From Deroplatys truncata (lineage: Eukaryota; Arthropoda; Insecta; Mantodea; Mantidae), in NCBI GenBank assembly GCA_030765065.1, contig CM060977.1, positions 91,219,795 to 91,283,794 of the forward strand: a DNA stretch of 64,000 nucleotides, in the 5' to 3' direction. Each line of letters opens with the position of its first letter. Position 1 is the stretch's first letter. Position numbers and translations under genes: made by a program. Shown here piece by piece: positions 10,627-22,599 of this stretch. Below the pieces are notes generated by a model. That model saw only the letters and a list, made by a program, of their open reading frames with translations. It was not told the DNA's origin and made no database searches.

Positions 10627-11450
10627 TTTATTTATTTATTTATTTAAATTCACCATTTGATTTCAATACAGAAATATTGGCTTCGTTAACAATGCAATTA
10701 TTAGTACAAAAAGAGCAGGTATAATTAGATGTAATACACAAATACAGAAATCCTAATTTCTTACATGAGTAGGTGCCTAAACTAAATTTTGGAATTGTAA
10801 AACATAGTATATTCCATAAGAAAGCTTATAAACTAAATCATTTCTAGATGTTCTTCCACTAAATAAAAACAAACCTGCATTAGGGATTAATACAATAACA
10901 CAAAATATAAACGTAAAAATCAATAAAGAAAATTACGGAAAAAATACAACCGTAATGGTCACTATAGTACATAATGAAGAGTTTTGGTACAAATACAATT
11001 GAAACATGAAATCTGTAGATATTATTCATATAAATATACGTATAATAACAAGGGTTAAATACAAGTCTGCTTTCTTACAGGTAACAATGATATCCGAAAT
11101 ATTGAAAAATTCTTGAGTACTATAGAAACTATGATTTATTAGAAGTCTTTTTGCATCTCTTCTGAATATTTTTTTATCCTTACATTTTATTTTTTAGTGA
11201 TTAAGTTGTATATGTGAATACCTTTATGTAAAACGGCATTAACTCTTTTAGTAAATCTGGAACCTTGTAATTATATTTTCTTGCTGTTCCTTGTTTTATG
11301 ATCATGTACTGTATTATTCATCTGGAAATGTTGTTGTTGTTTATGAAACAAATAAATATATATTAGTGCCCCTTCGCTATTCATACAGTATAGAAACAAC
11401 ATTTTCAAATTCTAATGATTGTAGATAATGCAGTGAAGTTGTTCCAGATG
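10627..11450 (-). pseudogene. LINE 3' region, minus strand (degenerate)
   Basis: The left edge is a (TTTA)n microsatellite. On the minus strand, around 11130-11290, broken frames give a phrase like RFTKRVNAVLHKGIHIYNLI, resembling the C-terminal tail of Jockey/CR1-type LINE polyproteins (a Lys-rich segment after RT with an IKIYN-like motif). Many stops and frameshifts are present. The RT core is not recognisable. Confidence 0.4.
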
Positions 11451-11821
11451 TGATGTGATCCTAAATTCTTTTATGTTTTGGCGAGGCTTCCATATTATTC
11501 AGATATTCCCAAGTTTTACTTTCTCTACCACTTACATAGATGGAGAAGGTATTGCATTTCACCCAAAAATTCAAGATCAAGATTTCACCAGAAATACATA
11601 TTTTGAGGCACCCTGAATCCAATAAAAGCATTTTAGAAAAAGGTCTGTTTGTATGCATGTGATATAAGCTCAGTATCTTCCAAAGATGTAACACAAAGAT
11701 TTTCAAGAAAATCCTCCCACCCCTACTACCCTCCATATGGAACACTTTTCGAAATTTATTTGCTCAAAAATGGATCTTAACTATTTTGATTAATGTACCA
11801 TATATTAAAGATATTTACATG

Positions 11822-13178
11822 CAGGGGCGGTTCTGCGGGTAGTGCCTCTGTGCCATGGCACTACCTAAATAAAATGAAATGCCATTTGAAATTATTTGTA
11901 TACTCGACATTTACATCAAGAATATAGCCATGCTTATTATTCTTAAAGGCACAATAAAATGGTTTGTCTGACAATAGAAACCATAGAAGCTAAAGAAGTG
12001 ACTGTAAATTGCAGTTTGCAACCTTATTATATTATTATTCTATGGATCCGTGCCACTTCTGTCCTGGCATGGATTCATAGCACTCTGGATTTTCAGTCCA
12101 GTCTCTAGCAGGGATTGGAGGGGCAAGAGGATAGCCCTTATTTGTGCCAGTTAGTACCTGACACGACTTATCTTGGCAGCATTTTTGAATCATAAGTACC
12201 AACTTTGTTGTACACCTACGACAAAGTGTGCTATACTGAGACGTGAGAAATAGGTACCAATCACTAACAGTATAAAAGCATAAAACCGTGCTTTGTTATA
12301 TAATATTCGTCATTAATTTTCCATTATTTATACTTATAATTAAATTAATTGTTTTTTATAATATTGCCAGCAGTCAAGCAGACAATTGAAAGATGATGAT
12401 AATTGAGTGGCCTCTTAAAGACCTCATATTTTGGCATCACTCAAGTTAGTGGTTGGTATGAAACAGACCACATCCTAGATGTCTGCCCTTCCTCTCTTCT
12501 CAGGTTCCAAAAAGAAAAACCCTAAGGATACATACATATGCACAGCGCAACCTTCGCATTTGCATCGTATATGCTGTGAGGTCTCAAAGTCTTTTACACA
12601 TTTCCTACATAAAGGTTCTTGTACAAAACTCATTTGATGATTGAAAGAGAAGTAAAGGCTCTACAGAAAACACCTGCATCCTGCCAGCTGTAAGTTTGTA
12701 CTTGTGATTTGAATGGGAACCGTGGTGTTTGGTTTAGTTTCATTAGCGCGTGGCTTGCGCTCTATAATAGTGCCTGTATCACTAAATCGCACTGTGTGTT
12801 GCCAACCCATTAGAACCCTTTAAACAAGGAACTTGTGTTTGAGAAACTTCCAAAAACATAAATCAATAAAATCTGAATGATTTGTATCAAAGAACTCTAT
12901 TAGAAGTATGTGTATTCTTTGAAGAAAACGGATTAAAAAGTGAACTGCGGGTTTGTTTTTCAAGACCAGAATTGTGCTATGCCACTGAAGTTGTACCGTT
13001 AACTCTTGTTGTACAGACTGAAGATTTATGTGATACTTTCTAGTAAACAGTACCTTTTCTGAAGTTGTTAATGACAAGGCAGTGGCAGTGATGGTGGCGG
13101 TATATTTATTGCATCATATAACAATTTCAGGGATATATTCCTGGCACTACCACTGAATTCATATTTCAGCTGCCACTG
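11822..13178. mobile_element. hAT-like DNA transposon with 8-bp target duplication
   Basis: The insertion is flanked by a perfect direct repeat TTTACATG (11814-11821 and 13179-13186). Eight bp is the hAT hallmark length. Its ends are CAGGGGCGG and, read inward from the right, CAGTGGCAG: imperfect inverted termini of the CAGNGGC type common in hAT elements. The internal words GGTAGTGCC and GGCACTACC near the two ends extend the inverted repeat. No convincing hAT transposase is seen; an 85-codon minus frame at 12820-13077 is unrecognised. It is probably a 1.36-kb non-autonomous copy. Confidence 0.85.
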
Positions 13179-13549
13179 TTTACATGACAAAATATATATC
13201 TAATTTTCTGGGAATAGCCTGTGAAGTCCTGTTCATTCAAAAAGAATTTTATATAATCTTGTATAACTGGTAAATGTTGAGTGATAGACAAAAGCTTACT
13301 ACACAAAAAATGTAGATCTCTTTAAAACAAACAATTTATTTCAAATAACTTTTTTGGTGGCATCAGCCATTTCTGAGTTATCCACTATTAATGTTCCGTT
13401 TGCTCAATACTCTCTCATTCTTTAAAGTCCTGTCAGCATTTGTTTGTTTCTTGCGATTGCATGGAAAGAGTGTGGCATTTTAAGACATACAGCATTCAGT
13501 TCTTAAACATTTGACTTCATTTCTCCCTTTGTATCTATAACAGAATGTG

Positions 13550-13779
13550 TCAATCCGGGTAGCTCAATTGACTAGGCACTGGCCTCCTGATCCCAAGATC
13601 GCAGATTCAAATCCAGCCAAGACTATGGTTTTTAAGTGTGCTTAAAAGCGACAGCTGTATGTCAGTAGCATGTAAAAGAACTCCTGTGGGACGAAATTCT
13701 GGTACTCTGGTAGCACTGATATGATCCTGGTAATTCCCAGCATCATCACAAACAAATTATTTATCTAAAAATATAAAGA
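13550..13779 (+). mobile_element. tRNA-derived SINE
   Basis: The head resembles a tRNA promoter: an A-box-like GGGTAGCTCAATTGACTAGG followed about 40 bp later by a B-box-like AGATTCAAATCC. The body continues with AGCGACAGCTGTATGTCAGT and ends in an A/T-rich tail. Flanking AATGTG repeats (13544-13549 and 13780-13785) are likely target duplications. It sits inside Rep-A copy 7, whose sequence resumes with GACTATTTCTG. Confidence 0.75.
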
Positions 13780-14029
13780 AATGTGACTATTTCTGTAAAG
13801 TTTTATTTTGTTTAATATGAAGCAGATAGGCAAGTTTCATAAGTATAATTTGTATACCCACTAATAAACGATAAGAGGGTAGAGAAAGTCATACGAGTGT
13901 AACTTGTCAGATTTTTTTTTCTTATGTATAAAGTTCCTTCGAGTGAGCACATGGTTCACAACTGACAAATTCTGTGAGCCACTTTGACTATGTAATAAAA
14001 ACCACAATGCACTTATTTTGACTACACCC

Positions 14030-14105
14030 ACACCGTGCTTGGCATGGAGCAGTGGTTAAGCCTACTTAACTTCTAGGCAAGCAGCCCAAGTTCAGTTCTC
14101 CATAG
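14030..14105 (+). repeat. Possible tRNA-like SINE head
   Basis: GGAGCAGTGGTTAAGCC and, 35 bp on, CCAAGTTCAGTTCTCC resemble tRNA A and B boxes. There is no clear cloverleaf closure, so this is more likely a SINE or tRNA relic than a tRNA gene. Confidence 0.35.
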
Positions 14106-14325
14106 TCGATTGTTATGTTATTTTTTACAACTCGTTTTACTGTAATTTAGTTAAATAATATTGCTTGTGCTACTTCATTTTACTTGCAAATATAATTACA
14201 ACAATGGAGGAATTTATGGCTATAAAATTAAATTGAGTATGGAGGGTACTAAGCAAGCAGTGGAAGAGAGTGGATGTGTGTTGTGGAAGCTCCTGGAGTG
14301 GAAGAAAAGAAGGGCTTAAGAAACT

Positions 14326-15547
14326 ATGGGAATCAGTATTGAAGAGTACAGAGGAAGAATTGGAACCTTTAATAAGTTAAAATGGAATGATTTTAAAATA
14401 AACAAAGGTACAGAAGAGATGATAAATATGATTCTTCTCACATGTATAATAGGTATGCTACTGGTAATTGGTGGAGTCGAAATTAATCCTGGGCCAAATG
14501 GGAATCGAAACATTATGGACGAAATTTTGGCTAGTATAAAAGATATGGATGAGAAATTAGAAAACAAACTTAATGGAGTAGAAAAGGAACTAATAGATAT
14601 CAAGAGTGAGATCAAAAATGAAATGCAAGATATAAGAAATGAGGTACAGAAACTCAAAAGAAGAGTAGAGCTTTGGAAGAGAGACACCGCAGATTTAATC
14701 TAGTTATAACAGGAGTGAAAGAAAGGAATGGAGTATGGCCTGTTGAAGAGGTTAGAGAAATTATAGAAGGAAAGCTTGGAATGGTGCTACAGGGCTGGGA
14801 GATTAAGGAAGCATTCAGAGTGGGGAGATCAAGAGGAGCCAGAATGATAGTTGCAAGATTTACGCCAGTGCAGTTTGTTTATGAAGTGTTAAAGAAAACA
14901 AAGCAACTAAAAGGAACAAATGTTTTTATAAACAGAGATTTATCTTTGGAACAACGGGCCTTGAAGAAAGATTTAATACAACAAATGAAGCTGGCAAGAA
15001 TGGAAGGGAAATGGGCCGTCATAAAGAACTTACGGTTGTGGGTCGATGGGCGCATGGTGGCTGGATGCGAAAGAGACATAAGGAGCAGCAGATTGCAGGA
15101 GCAGGAAATGTTTCAGCCAAATACATCCGAGACCAGAGAGAAGGAATGGAGATCAGAAGGAAGTCCAAAGAGCGATTGGAAATCGGAGGAGGATATATGG
15201 AAGTTACGTCACTGCTACGTGAGGCTGGCGGGAAGAAGATGGCTGTGTCAGAGAGAAGATTGGGAGCCGAGGCAGTGACGTCAGATCAGAGTGACATATG
15301 GGCAACAGCTGGCAAAGTTAGGAAAGTGACATCATTGAGGAGGGAGGAAGTTCAATCGCCACATGATATGGTTGCAGGCAGGGCAGAGGCGTGGTTTCAG
15401 AGTGGCGAATTGGTGGAAGAAGAAAGCATTGTGTTGACACCCAAGGGGAGTTTACAGATTTTGGACAGAAACAAAGCGGGACCTTTAAGGAAGCCAACAG
15501 AAATAGGAAAGTGTGCCATACGTATAGAAATAGTGCAGGCTCTGTGA
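14326..15547 (+). pseudogene. LINE ORF1 with a 2A-like motif, coiled coil and RRM-like domain (frameshifted)
   Basis: The frame from ATG 14326 starts with about 30 residues, then a hydrophobic stretch, then GGVEINPGP at residues 49-57. This fits the 2A ribosome-skipping consensus DxExNPG|P except that Gly replaces the Asp. A Lys/Glu-rich coiled coil follows to about residue 118. The protein then continues in another frame (14673 on) with FNLVITGV, FRVGRSRGARMIVARF and VFINRDLSLEQRALKK, the pattern of the RNA-binding domain of L1/Jockey-type ORF1 proteins. A third frame runs to 15547. Two or more frameshifts make it inactive. 2A-like motifs are known at the N-termini of some invertebrate LINE proteins, where they can act in skipping or as signal sequences. 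No endonuclease or RT follows. Confidence 0.75.
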
Positions 15548-16460
15548 GAAGTATGGGAAAGCAGAAGCAGTAATAATGAGGGAGTAAATAGAATAGGGAG
15601 GGAGAGTGACTATAGAATGAATAGAAGGGAACAAATTAGACAAAGTAAAGACAAGTATATTGATAAACAAGTGATAGATTTATATGAAATCGTGAAGTGA
15701 ATGATTTAGATATAAAGGGCGGTAAACATGGAGAGGCCTAGGAGGGAGAGGTACATTTCTTAATATGAACGAGCAACTGTTGTTATGGTTGATCAGTACG
15801 GGGTACACAATAAACATTCTCTAAATTGCATCTAATAGTTCCCATTTCCTGCTGATAGTGGAGTCTCAAAGACGATCAGAGGAAGTAAGGGAAGGAGATG
15901 GGAATGGGAGAAGAACACTAAGCAGTATAGTGACTTTAAATGAGAAATGTTAGCGATATGAAGCTAACTCAACACACATGCTTTGTAAATGCGGAAGCTT
16001 GAGTATGATCAGCAAAAGGAGCCAGGGTTTGACGCTGATCATGCCCAAATGTATTGTATTAGCTCAACACTCAAAGATAAAAGAAAATTGAGCATGAAAC
16101 CATCTCTCAACTGATAAATCAATGTCATGGTTGCCATCCACTGGTATGATGGGCTACTAAATAAATGCCACATACCTGTCGAAGGAATATTGCTCCACCA
16201 TTTTGTCACATCTATTGGAGTGAATATTGAGAATGTGGCATTTTTATTTCATCTTTTGAAATATAAAGTTAATGATTTTGTTTTCTAATTTAGACGTTAA
16301 ATCTTTTATTTTATGTCACAAATATAGGATTGTAACAAATCATGTGCCCTCTTTTAATTTCGTGTTGGCCAAAGGTGGGAGCCAAAAGTTATTTTAGGGA
16401 TAAAAAATGAAGAAGGCCTGTTATATTTTTACTCATCTATTTAAAATGAAAGAGAAAAAA
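15548..16460. other. Purine-rich LINE remnant grading into unassigned sequence
   Basis: From 15548 to about 15760 the A/G-rich composition of the ORF1 relic continues without an open frame. From there to 16460 I recognise nothing. The repeated phrase GAGTATGATCAGCAAA (about 16001) and GACGCTGATCATGCCC (about 16031) suggests a small local duplication. Confidence 0.35.
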
Positions 16461-16466
16461 AATTGA

Positions 16467-16540
16467 AGCTCCACAGAGATTTGAACTTGCAACCTAGGAA
16501 CAGCAAGCTTTCTACCACTGAGCTAAGAGTGCCACAGTAA
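16467..16540 (-). repeat. tRNA-like sequence (SINE head or tRNA pseudogene)
   Basis: Read on the minus strand it has TTAGCTCAGTGGTAGAAAGC (A-box type), then GGTTGCAAGTTCAAATCTC (B-box type), spaced as in a tRNA. The acceptor halves do not pair well and no CCA-adjacent closure is seen, so I do not call a functional tRNA. Confidence 0.45.
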
Positions 16541-16574
16541 GTATGGCATTATAACGAGGTTTAGTCATACTCCA

Positions 16575-17060
16575 CTTGTTATCCATAAATCAATAAAGGT
16601 ACAAATATTCTGTGTTGAAACACACTGAAACATCTGTCTGTCTGAAATCTTGTATATGAATTATTTTCTCATAAGACTTTTGTGATTATAAATTGTGGAG
16701 AGATGCTGGCCAGTTTTAAATTGACCAAGTGTATGCTTTAAAATAAATCTCATTTGCCTTAATGATCTACATTTGCAGTTTACTTGGAAGTATAGTATGT
16801 CCCAAAATAAATAAATAGAATATATTTGCAGTTTCCTTGGAAGCATGCATATCTCAAAACAAATCCATTTTAGTACTTCATATTTCTGTTTTAAACACTT
16901 ACAGACAATTTCCATTTGCATGTTGAGCAGTTTCATTATTTAGAAATTATAACATACAAAGTATATGATTTCCACTGGGGCAAACTTTTTTTCTGAAATG
17001 GACAGGATTCTAGCTTATTCAGTGTCTGGTTTGAGCAGCTTTCACTGTAGTGTTATTGAT
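16575..17060 (+). repeat. Rep-C copy 1 (unclassified repeat)
   Basis: This shares long stretches with 41560-42770. GCAGTTTCCTTGGAAGCA and similar phrases are present twice in near-tandem, and ACACTTACAGACAATTTCC and TATATGATTTCCACTGGGGC also match. Copy 2 is interrupted by a mariner-like insertion between AAAGTA and TATGATTTCC. Those words are contiguous here, so this copy shows the empty site. It encodes no recognised protein. Confidence 0.65.
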
Positions 17061-17139
17061 ATGAGCTTGACTAGCCAATAGCTGGGAATTCACAAAGAAT
17101 GCCTAATTCATTGCACTGATCCTAACAACATTGCTATGA

Positions 17140-17405
17140 GTCTGCTTCTCTGGGGGGTGTGGGCACTAGCGTGTCTTGTCTCACATTCAAGAGGTCCTGA
17201 GCTCGAATCTCTTTCAGGTGGGTTACCTGATAAGGTTTTTTATGGGTTTTCCCTTATCCTGAGAAGATGAATGTAGGGTAATTCTAAGCTGTACAGACCG
17301 TGGGCTCATTTGAGCTTCATTTCAATTATTTTGTTCATTCAGCATCCGATATGACCTACCAGGTTAAAGGACAAATGAAAAAAAAAAAAAAAAAAAAAAA
17401 AAAAA
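17140..17405 (+). mobile_element. tRNA-derived SINE with poly(A) tail
   Basis: GCACTAGCGTGTCTTGTCTC is followed by a B-box-like GAGCTCGAATCTC, then a body containing GGGTTTTCCCTTATCCTGAG, and a 28-bp A run at 17378-17405. The A tail and head-body-tail order fit a SINE retroposed by a LINE. Confidence 0.6.
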
Positions 17406-17789
17406 CGCTATGAAGGCAAGAAAATCTTCCCATGAGTGTCCAAATAGTATGTTGATTAACATTATTATGGCACATTTCACTGCAAAGGTGTTTCTTTTGA
17501 ATCACTGTGTTTGCAAGAATCCCCAAATTATGATAAAATAAATTATTGCTTAGACAGTAAATATGTTTGTTTGCATAAATATATTAAGTTGTTTGAGGGT
17601 TATGCTTAATAAAGCTTGAAAAATGATGAAGCAATCATATAAAAAAATGGTATCCTTAATAAAAACGATTGCGTATTGGCTCAAATAAAGATGAATCCCA
17701 ATGTAAAATACTCCAGAGTAATAGTGCCCGTGTGGATCTCAGAGTGGGCTCTATTTTGGAAGAATAAGATTTCTAACATTTGTTAAATA

Positions 17790-19870
17790 CCTTAACACAA
17801 GGTACACCAATGTTAAATTAAAACAGAGTTTAACACAATGTTACAGCTCACATTATTCGATAAAAGATAATTTGTGTTAACTTCATATTAAAACAGATTA
17901 ACATATTTAGCATCGGTTGGTGAAACTGCCACTAGATCTATTGGTCTTTTTATTTTCAGTCATCTGTTAGCAGAATTAAGTGTAGGATTTCTGGTATCTG
18001 TAGCAGTAAAGGGTTGGTGTGTTGTAGTGTCTCTTGTAACTATTTTGGAAGATTGTAGAAACCTCCGAAATCCCTAGATCAGTATAAAGAAGAATATACC
18101 AAGGTGCATCAGATATAATTCAGAGAAAAAATTCTGTAGCATTTGTATTCTTCGAATTTGTGATGATAAAGTGGAACCCCAGATTGCAGAGCCATACTGC
18201 TATATAAGACAGATGGGGGAATTTTATAATACTCTTTTGTATTGAAAAATTAATTTGTCTTCCTCCACACAAGCTGTGTATTGGTCAAGGTTGGAAAGGT
18301 GGAATCAGACAACTGAAAAATTCAATGCCATCACAGGATTTAAACCATGGATCTTCCGGTTTCCGCTTTTTATTACTCGCGCAAAACTTCTGGAATCGTG
18401 ACCTTGATTGCCAACCCAGCTGCCGAGCCTAGGAATAGTTTATGTTTAGCTTAATCAACGAAAGCGATATGATACCTTTGCTTACTCACAGTGCGTAACA
18501 CATACAGTCTGCATAGAAAGTGTCCGCATCTTGTTAGGTTTTCAGGCACCTGTTCCAAAGGGCAAATACTTATTATCATTCATGCTGTTCGTTCCAAATG
18601 CCCTTCTTTTACAAGTCGCAACAAAAAACAGGAGATTTTCATCAAGAAATGAATACAGAAAATTACATGAAGTGGATCACCACCATGTTGATACCTAATA
18701 TGCCTGCTGGGTCTATTCTGGTTATCGACAATGCTTCACAATGTGGTAACACTCAAATTGACAAACAACGTACCTCAAATTCCTTGAAAGAAGAAATAAA
18801 AACCTGGTTGCTTAGGCATAATATAACTTTTGATGAAAGCATGAGTAAAACAAATATAACTTAGTTAAAGCCAAGAAATCCCTTCAGAAGTCATAACTCA
18901 TAATACTTGGCCAGATATTAATACAACATCGCCATAATGTACTTCAACTGCCACCGTATCACCCAGATCTAAACCCAATCGAATTAATCTGGGCTGATGT
19001 CAAAAACTGGGTGGCCTGCAGAAATATCACTTTTAAACTAAAAGATTGGAGCAGTTATGTCGCCAGCGATTTGCAGAAATTGGAAGGCCAGAATGGGAAA
19101 ATGTATATCGACAAGTTGAATAAATTGAGAATCATTATTTCAAAAAATACGGAATTGCAGAAAATCAATTAGAAAAAATTCTCATCGAGGATAATGGTGC
19201 AGAAAGTAGCGACAGCAGTGATGGCGGCAATGACGTGAGTGATTCCGCAGAAGAGGAAGGGCTGTCAGGTGTGGAAGAACTGGAGGCAGATGGTTGACAG
19301 TGTTTTCATATTAAGGGCATTTTACAGCAGTGGATTTAAATATACTGTATATAACTATAAGTTTTATCGTGTAGTGCAGTGCATAACTGGTGTGCGGATA
19401 TATTTGACAATGACTGTCCCACGCACTCCTGCAGCATGCAGACGACGGTCACCTCCTGATCTGGTATGTAACTCGCTTCATAGCTGTCATTAAGATTTTC
19501 ACGTGTCTAGAACTGTTACGCCAGTTATAAACCATGAAAAATTAGTTCCTCTGCATCTAGAATTTTCAGTTGATATTGAGATTCTAACCTCAAACAATCA
19601 GAAAGATCACATGTCAATTGCATGAACGTAACTAGTCTGCTACTGACAGAGAGCACTGTGGTGCTGCACAGACAAAAGTGAATTGGAACATGCTCAAAAG
19701 CCATGTAGTTCAATCACTGCCTTCTTGAAAGCTGCTGTTTGTCGTCTTTGATGTTAACAAGATGTTAACTAACAACTGACTGTAAAAGGTTGATGAAATG
19801 CAGAGTTTTAACATTATTTTAAACTTTTAACATAATGTTAGCAAACACAATGTTAGGGTTCTCAGCAACG
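17790..19870 (+). mobile_element. Tc1-like DNA transposon relic
   Basis: Both edges are rich in TTAACA-type words, in opposite orientations (CACCAATGTTAAATTAAAAC near 17805; ACATAATGTTAGCAAACAC near 19828). These resemble decayed terminal inverted repeats around the transposase relic at about 18560-19297. The exact ends and the target duplication are not clear to me. Some sequence at 18230-18430 looks unrelated and may be a SINE fragment. Confidence 0.5.
18560..19297 (+). pseudogene. Tc1/mariner-superfamily (DDE_3) transposase, C-terminal half, broken
   Basis: The frame at 18598 reads KTGDFHQEMNTENYMKW, then SILVIDNASQ with the second catalytic Asp. After frameshifts it continues with LPPYHPDLNPIELIWADVKN at about 18945-19005, which holds the catalytic Glu. 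The acidic tail (SSDSSDGGNDVSDSAEEEG) ends in TGA at 19295-19297. This order matches a widespread insect DDE_3 transposase family. The N-terminal DNA-binding part and the first Asp are not recognisable. Stops and frameshifts are seen at about 18861 and between 18880 and 19100. Confidence 0.82.
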
Positions 19871-20853
19871 TGGAAAGAGGAGTATTTAAAAAATTGGTGT
19901 CAGGGAAAGTCAGGAAAACAGGTTCAAAGTTAACAGATGTCTGGTAATTCATACTGATGAAAAACTACATATTAAGGATTACAATATTTTTTGCTCCTTA
20001 AAATGCTGTCCCAACCCTTGAAGTGATGAGTTTCAAATTAAATGCAGAAGAACTTCTATGTATATAAATACTTTTACATATTTTATAGAGATGTTCATCT
20101 TTTTGTGACTGCAGTTTTGGATTGATGTACTCCATCATAAGGCTTTGGTTCCCGCTCCCCCAAAAGAAAACCACCTTCCACTATCAGTGGCTGAGTTCAT
20201 TGCTGAATGCAGAGTTTGTAGAATGACTTGGTGATGTACTGGGTAATCAGTTTAAAGCATACTGTTAAGTGTGCAGAAACAAGTTTAAACTCAGTAATAT
20301 GGGGTGCTGGCATTAAATAGGAGTGGAGGAGGCTGTTAAAAATTGTGCAAATACAAAATTATGGTCAAGGAAGTTAGGTTAAAATTTTTGCTGGGAAACC
20401 TGTTAGAGCATTTTTAACATAATTTGGTAAAACCAGCCCCTACTGTCATAATAGGAAACACTCATTAGGATTACCAGTGGTTACAACCCAAATGCATGTT
20501 TCATGTAAATTTCGTTTTACTATAAATGTGCACAACTAAGTATATTGTACAAACTATTGTATAGCAAAGTTTCCTTACAAAAAAAAGTGTTTATTTTGAC
20601 TCATTTCATCTTTTAATCACAAACAAGTTTGTTTAAGTTTTAATTTAAATGATAACTCTGTCACTTCCTTTGTAATGTCATAGACCATAGCTTAAAGGTA
20701 GAGCAAATCAGCATTGGAATCATAACCTCAGAAAATAAACAAACTATTGCAAATATTTTATAGCATGACTTGATGTTGCAACATTCCTTAACCTGTTTGT
20801 GGCAGGAAATTGGTTTCTTTTAGGCAAGGTTCTTAATTTTTTTTTTGGGACTT
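19871..20853. other. AT-rich intronic sequence, nothing recognised
   Basis: No coding or repeat signature was found apart from short A and T runs. Confidence 0.4.
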
Positions 20854-20856
20854 TTA

Positions 20857-22411
20857 GGACAGCGTGCATGTTGGAGTAAATTGCTTCGTAAATAACGTTT
20901 ACTGAAGTCTGCACTATGGAAGTAGGTTACTGTGGGAGCAATTTACTCCGGAAATATGTTGGAGAGCTCAATTGCAATTTACTCTCTTAGTTACGACTAG
21001 GGAAGTAAGAGTTCATTACTCCCGAAGTATGGTTTTGTTTGTGCGATTTGCTTGACGCAACCATGGATAAGGCTATGTGCGATAGGAAAAGGGGGAAAAC
21101 GTCAGCAAAAGAGATAAATGTTTGTTGGTAGAGATAAAAAATATTCATTTAAACAATATGAGTGGAAAAAAGTGTTATAAAGATGCTGGAAAGTCGTGGC
21201 GGACTAGTTTAATGTTTTGAGTGATGGGAAACGTGCTGAAGAGCAGCTTAAAATTCTGGAAACAATCTTCATTTTGCATCGCAGATCATTTGCGTTTTGA
21301 TGGAGAAAACCTTTTCCGATTTTGAAAAGTTCACCATATTCACGGTTGGACACAAAATAGTAACATGCATGCAGTTAATTTCACCCACAATATGTGGGAA
21401 ATCTGCAAAAGTGAAGAAGAATTGCCTTTTATTTTTTGAACACTCATGTATGTGTATTTGTGTAGGCACCTTGCTCTTAACCTCAAAAATGCTCTAACAA
21501 TGCAATGAAATGCAGACCAGCAGACACATGGTGAACATTATTTTATAAGATCGCCTGTAATGCTGGGATTACGCTGAACTTTACTTACCTTGACATGAAG
21601 TTAAGAAATGCTGGTAAAATAAAAGTCTTAATTGGCATGCACTTAACATAATGGGAATGACTCTTGATTGATAGTTCTTTTATTACTTCGAGCTAGTGCT
21701 TCATACCGATTGGTTCTAATTACCATGTGTCATCAAACTTGATGTAACGGGAAGGAAAATTTTGACATTGCCAAACTCTTAAGTTATATTGTGTAGTCAG
21801 TCCTAAATATCTCCATTTAATACAGTGTTAAACTGTCACAGTACGTTAAACTCATTGTAATGCCAGCTTTAAGTATCTGAAATGTTCCGGTACAAAAACT
21901 TGTAAGACGCATAACAACTAAAAAAAATTTCCGTCCGAGTTTTGTTGTAAATGCTCTCCAAGCAAGTTCAAAAGGTATGTAAAAGATTCTTTCCAAATAT
22001 CGAAACGATTGTTGAACACTCTCTCTCCCTCTCCCTCTCTGTATAAGTATCATATGGTTCTTGTGTACCACTATCGCATTCCTGTTTTCTTCATTGAGGT
22101 CATCAATGTAATCTAAGTAATCCATGAACACATCAAAATACAATATGGTATTCTAGTTCAATTGATAGGTTAATTACTGCATGCAGGTTGCAAGAGTAAA
22201 TTCTATACTATATTTTTGCTCTGTTTAATTCTGTAGTAACATACTATGATGGTGCTCTCTGATATTTACTTCTGCGGTAATTTAATCTGGGAGTGTGTGA
22301 AAGAAGTAAAATGCTTCAGAATGGTTTACTCTCATATGGGAGTCGCCGAATGTTGACTTGAATAGTAGTTTACTACGAAAGTAGAGCTTCTCTAGGTTGG
22401 TGCAGTTGCCC
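20857..22411 (-). mobile_element. PIF/Harbinger element copy 1
   Basis: The insertion is flanked by TTA on both sides (20854-20856 and 22412-22414), fitting the 3-bp TWA target site of PIF/Harbinger. Its ends, GGACAGCGTGCA and TGCAGTTGCCC, are an imperfect inverted repeat. It is homologous along its length to the copy at 57885-59709, whose ends are better preserved. It encodes transposase remnants on the minus strand. Confidence 0.8.
21269..21469 (-). pseudogene. Harbinger (HARBI1-like DDE_Tnp_4) nuclease fragment
   Basis: The 66-codon frame contains FPHIVGEINCMHV followed by NMVNFSKSEKVFSIKTQM and ICDA. This matches the HARBI1 nuclease block in which FPxxxGxIDxTH carries the first catalytic Asp and is followed by a FSxNxQxxCD strand. 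The first Asp is Asn here (INCMH). A further minus frame at 21817-22143 may be the upstream part of the same protein. Frames are broken, so the copy is dead. Confidence 0.78.
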
Positions 22412-22599
22412 TTAGTTTAGAAATTAGGTTCACATATATAAGCACATACATATAGAAAACTGGCATCATTTTAATGACTGATCCATTGGTTTAAATATTG
22501 TGTTAAATGGCTGACACTGAATGTGTTCAATCAATCAATCTCCAGTATCTCCTTGTGAAGAGCGTAGGGCATTCACAAAGTATTTCTATCAGATCCTGG

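Larger units (their letters stand above)
11516..13912 (-). repeat. Rep-A copy 7, split by a hAT element and a SINE
   Basis: This inverted copy runs from TTTACTTTCTCTACCACTTA (about 11516) to GAGGGTAGAGAAAGTCATAC (about 13876). It is interrupted twice: by a hAT-like element at 11822-13178 and by a SINE at about 13550-13779. Removing both leaves the usual order of Rep-A landmarks, so both insertions are younger than the repeat. Confidence 0.8.

Noticed and set aside
14316-14687. 123-codon Ser/Phe/Ile-rich minus-strand frame
   Set aside because: It is the exact antisense of the LINE ORF1 coiled coil; the sense strand has the recognisable motifs.
16467-16540. Functional tRNA gene
   Set aside because: A- and B-box-like words are present, but the acceptor stem does not pair and there is no terminator-like T run at the right place. 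A SINE head or pseudogene is more likely.
22015-22040. Possible CRISPR-like or satellite array (CTCTCTCCCTCTCC)
   Set aside because: It is a simple CT-rich microsatellite within Harbinger copy 1. No direct repeats with unique spacers occur anywhere in the window.
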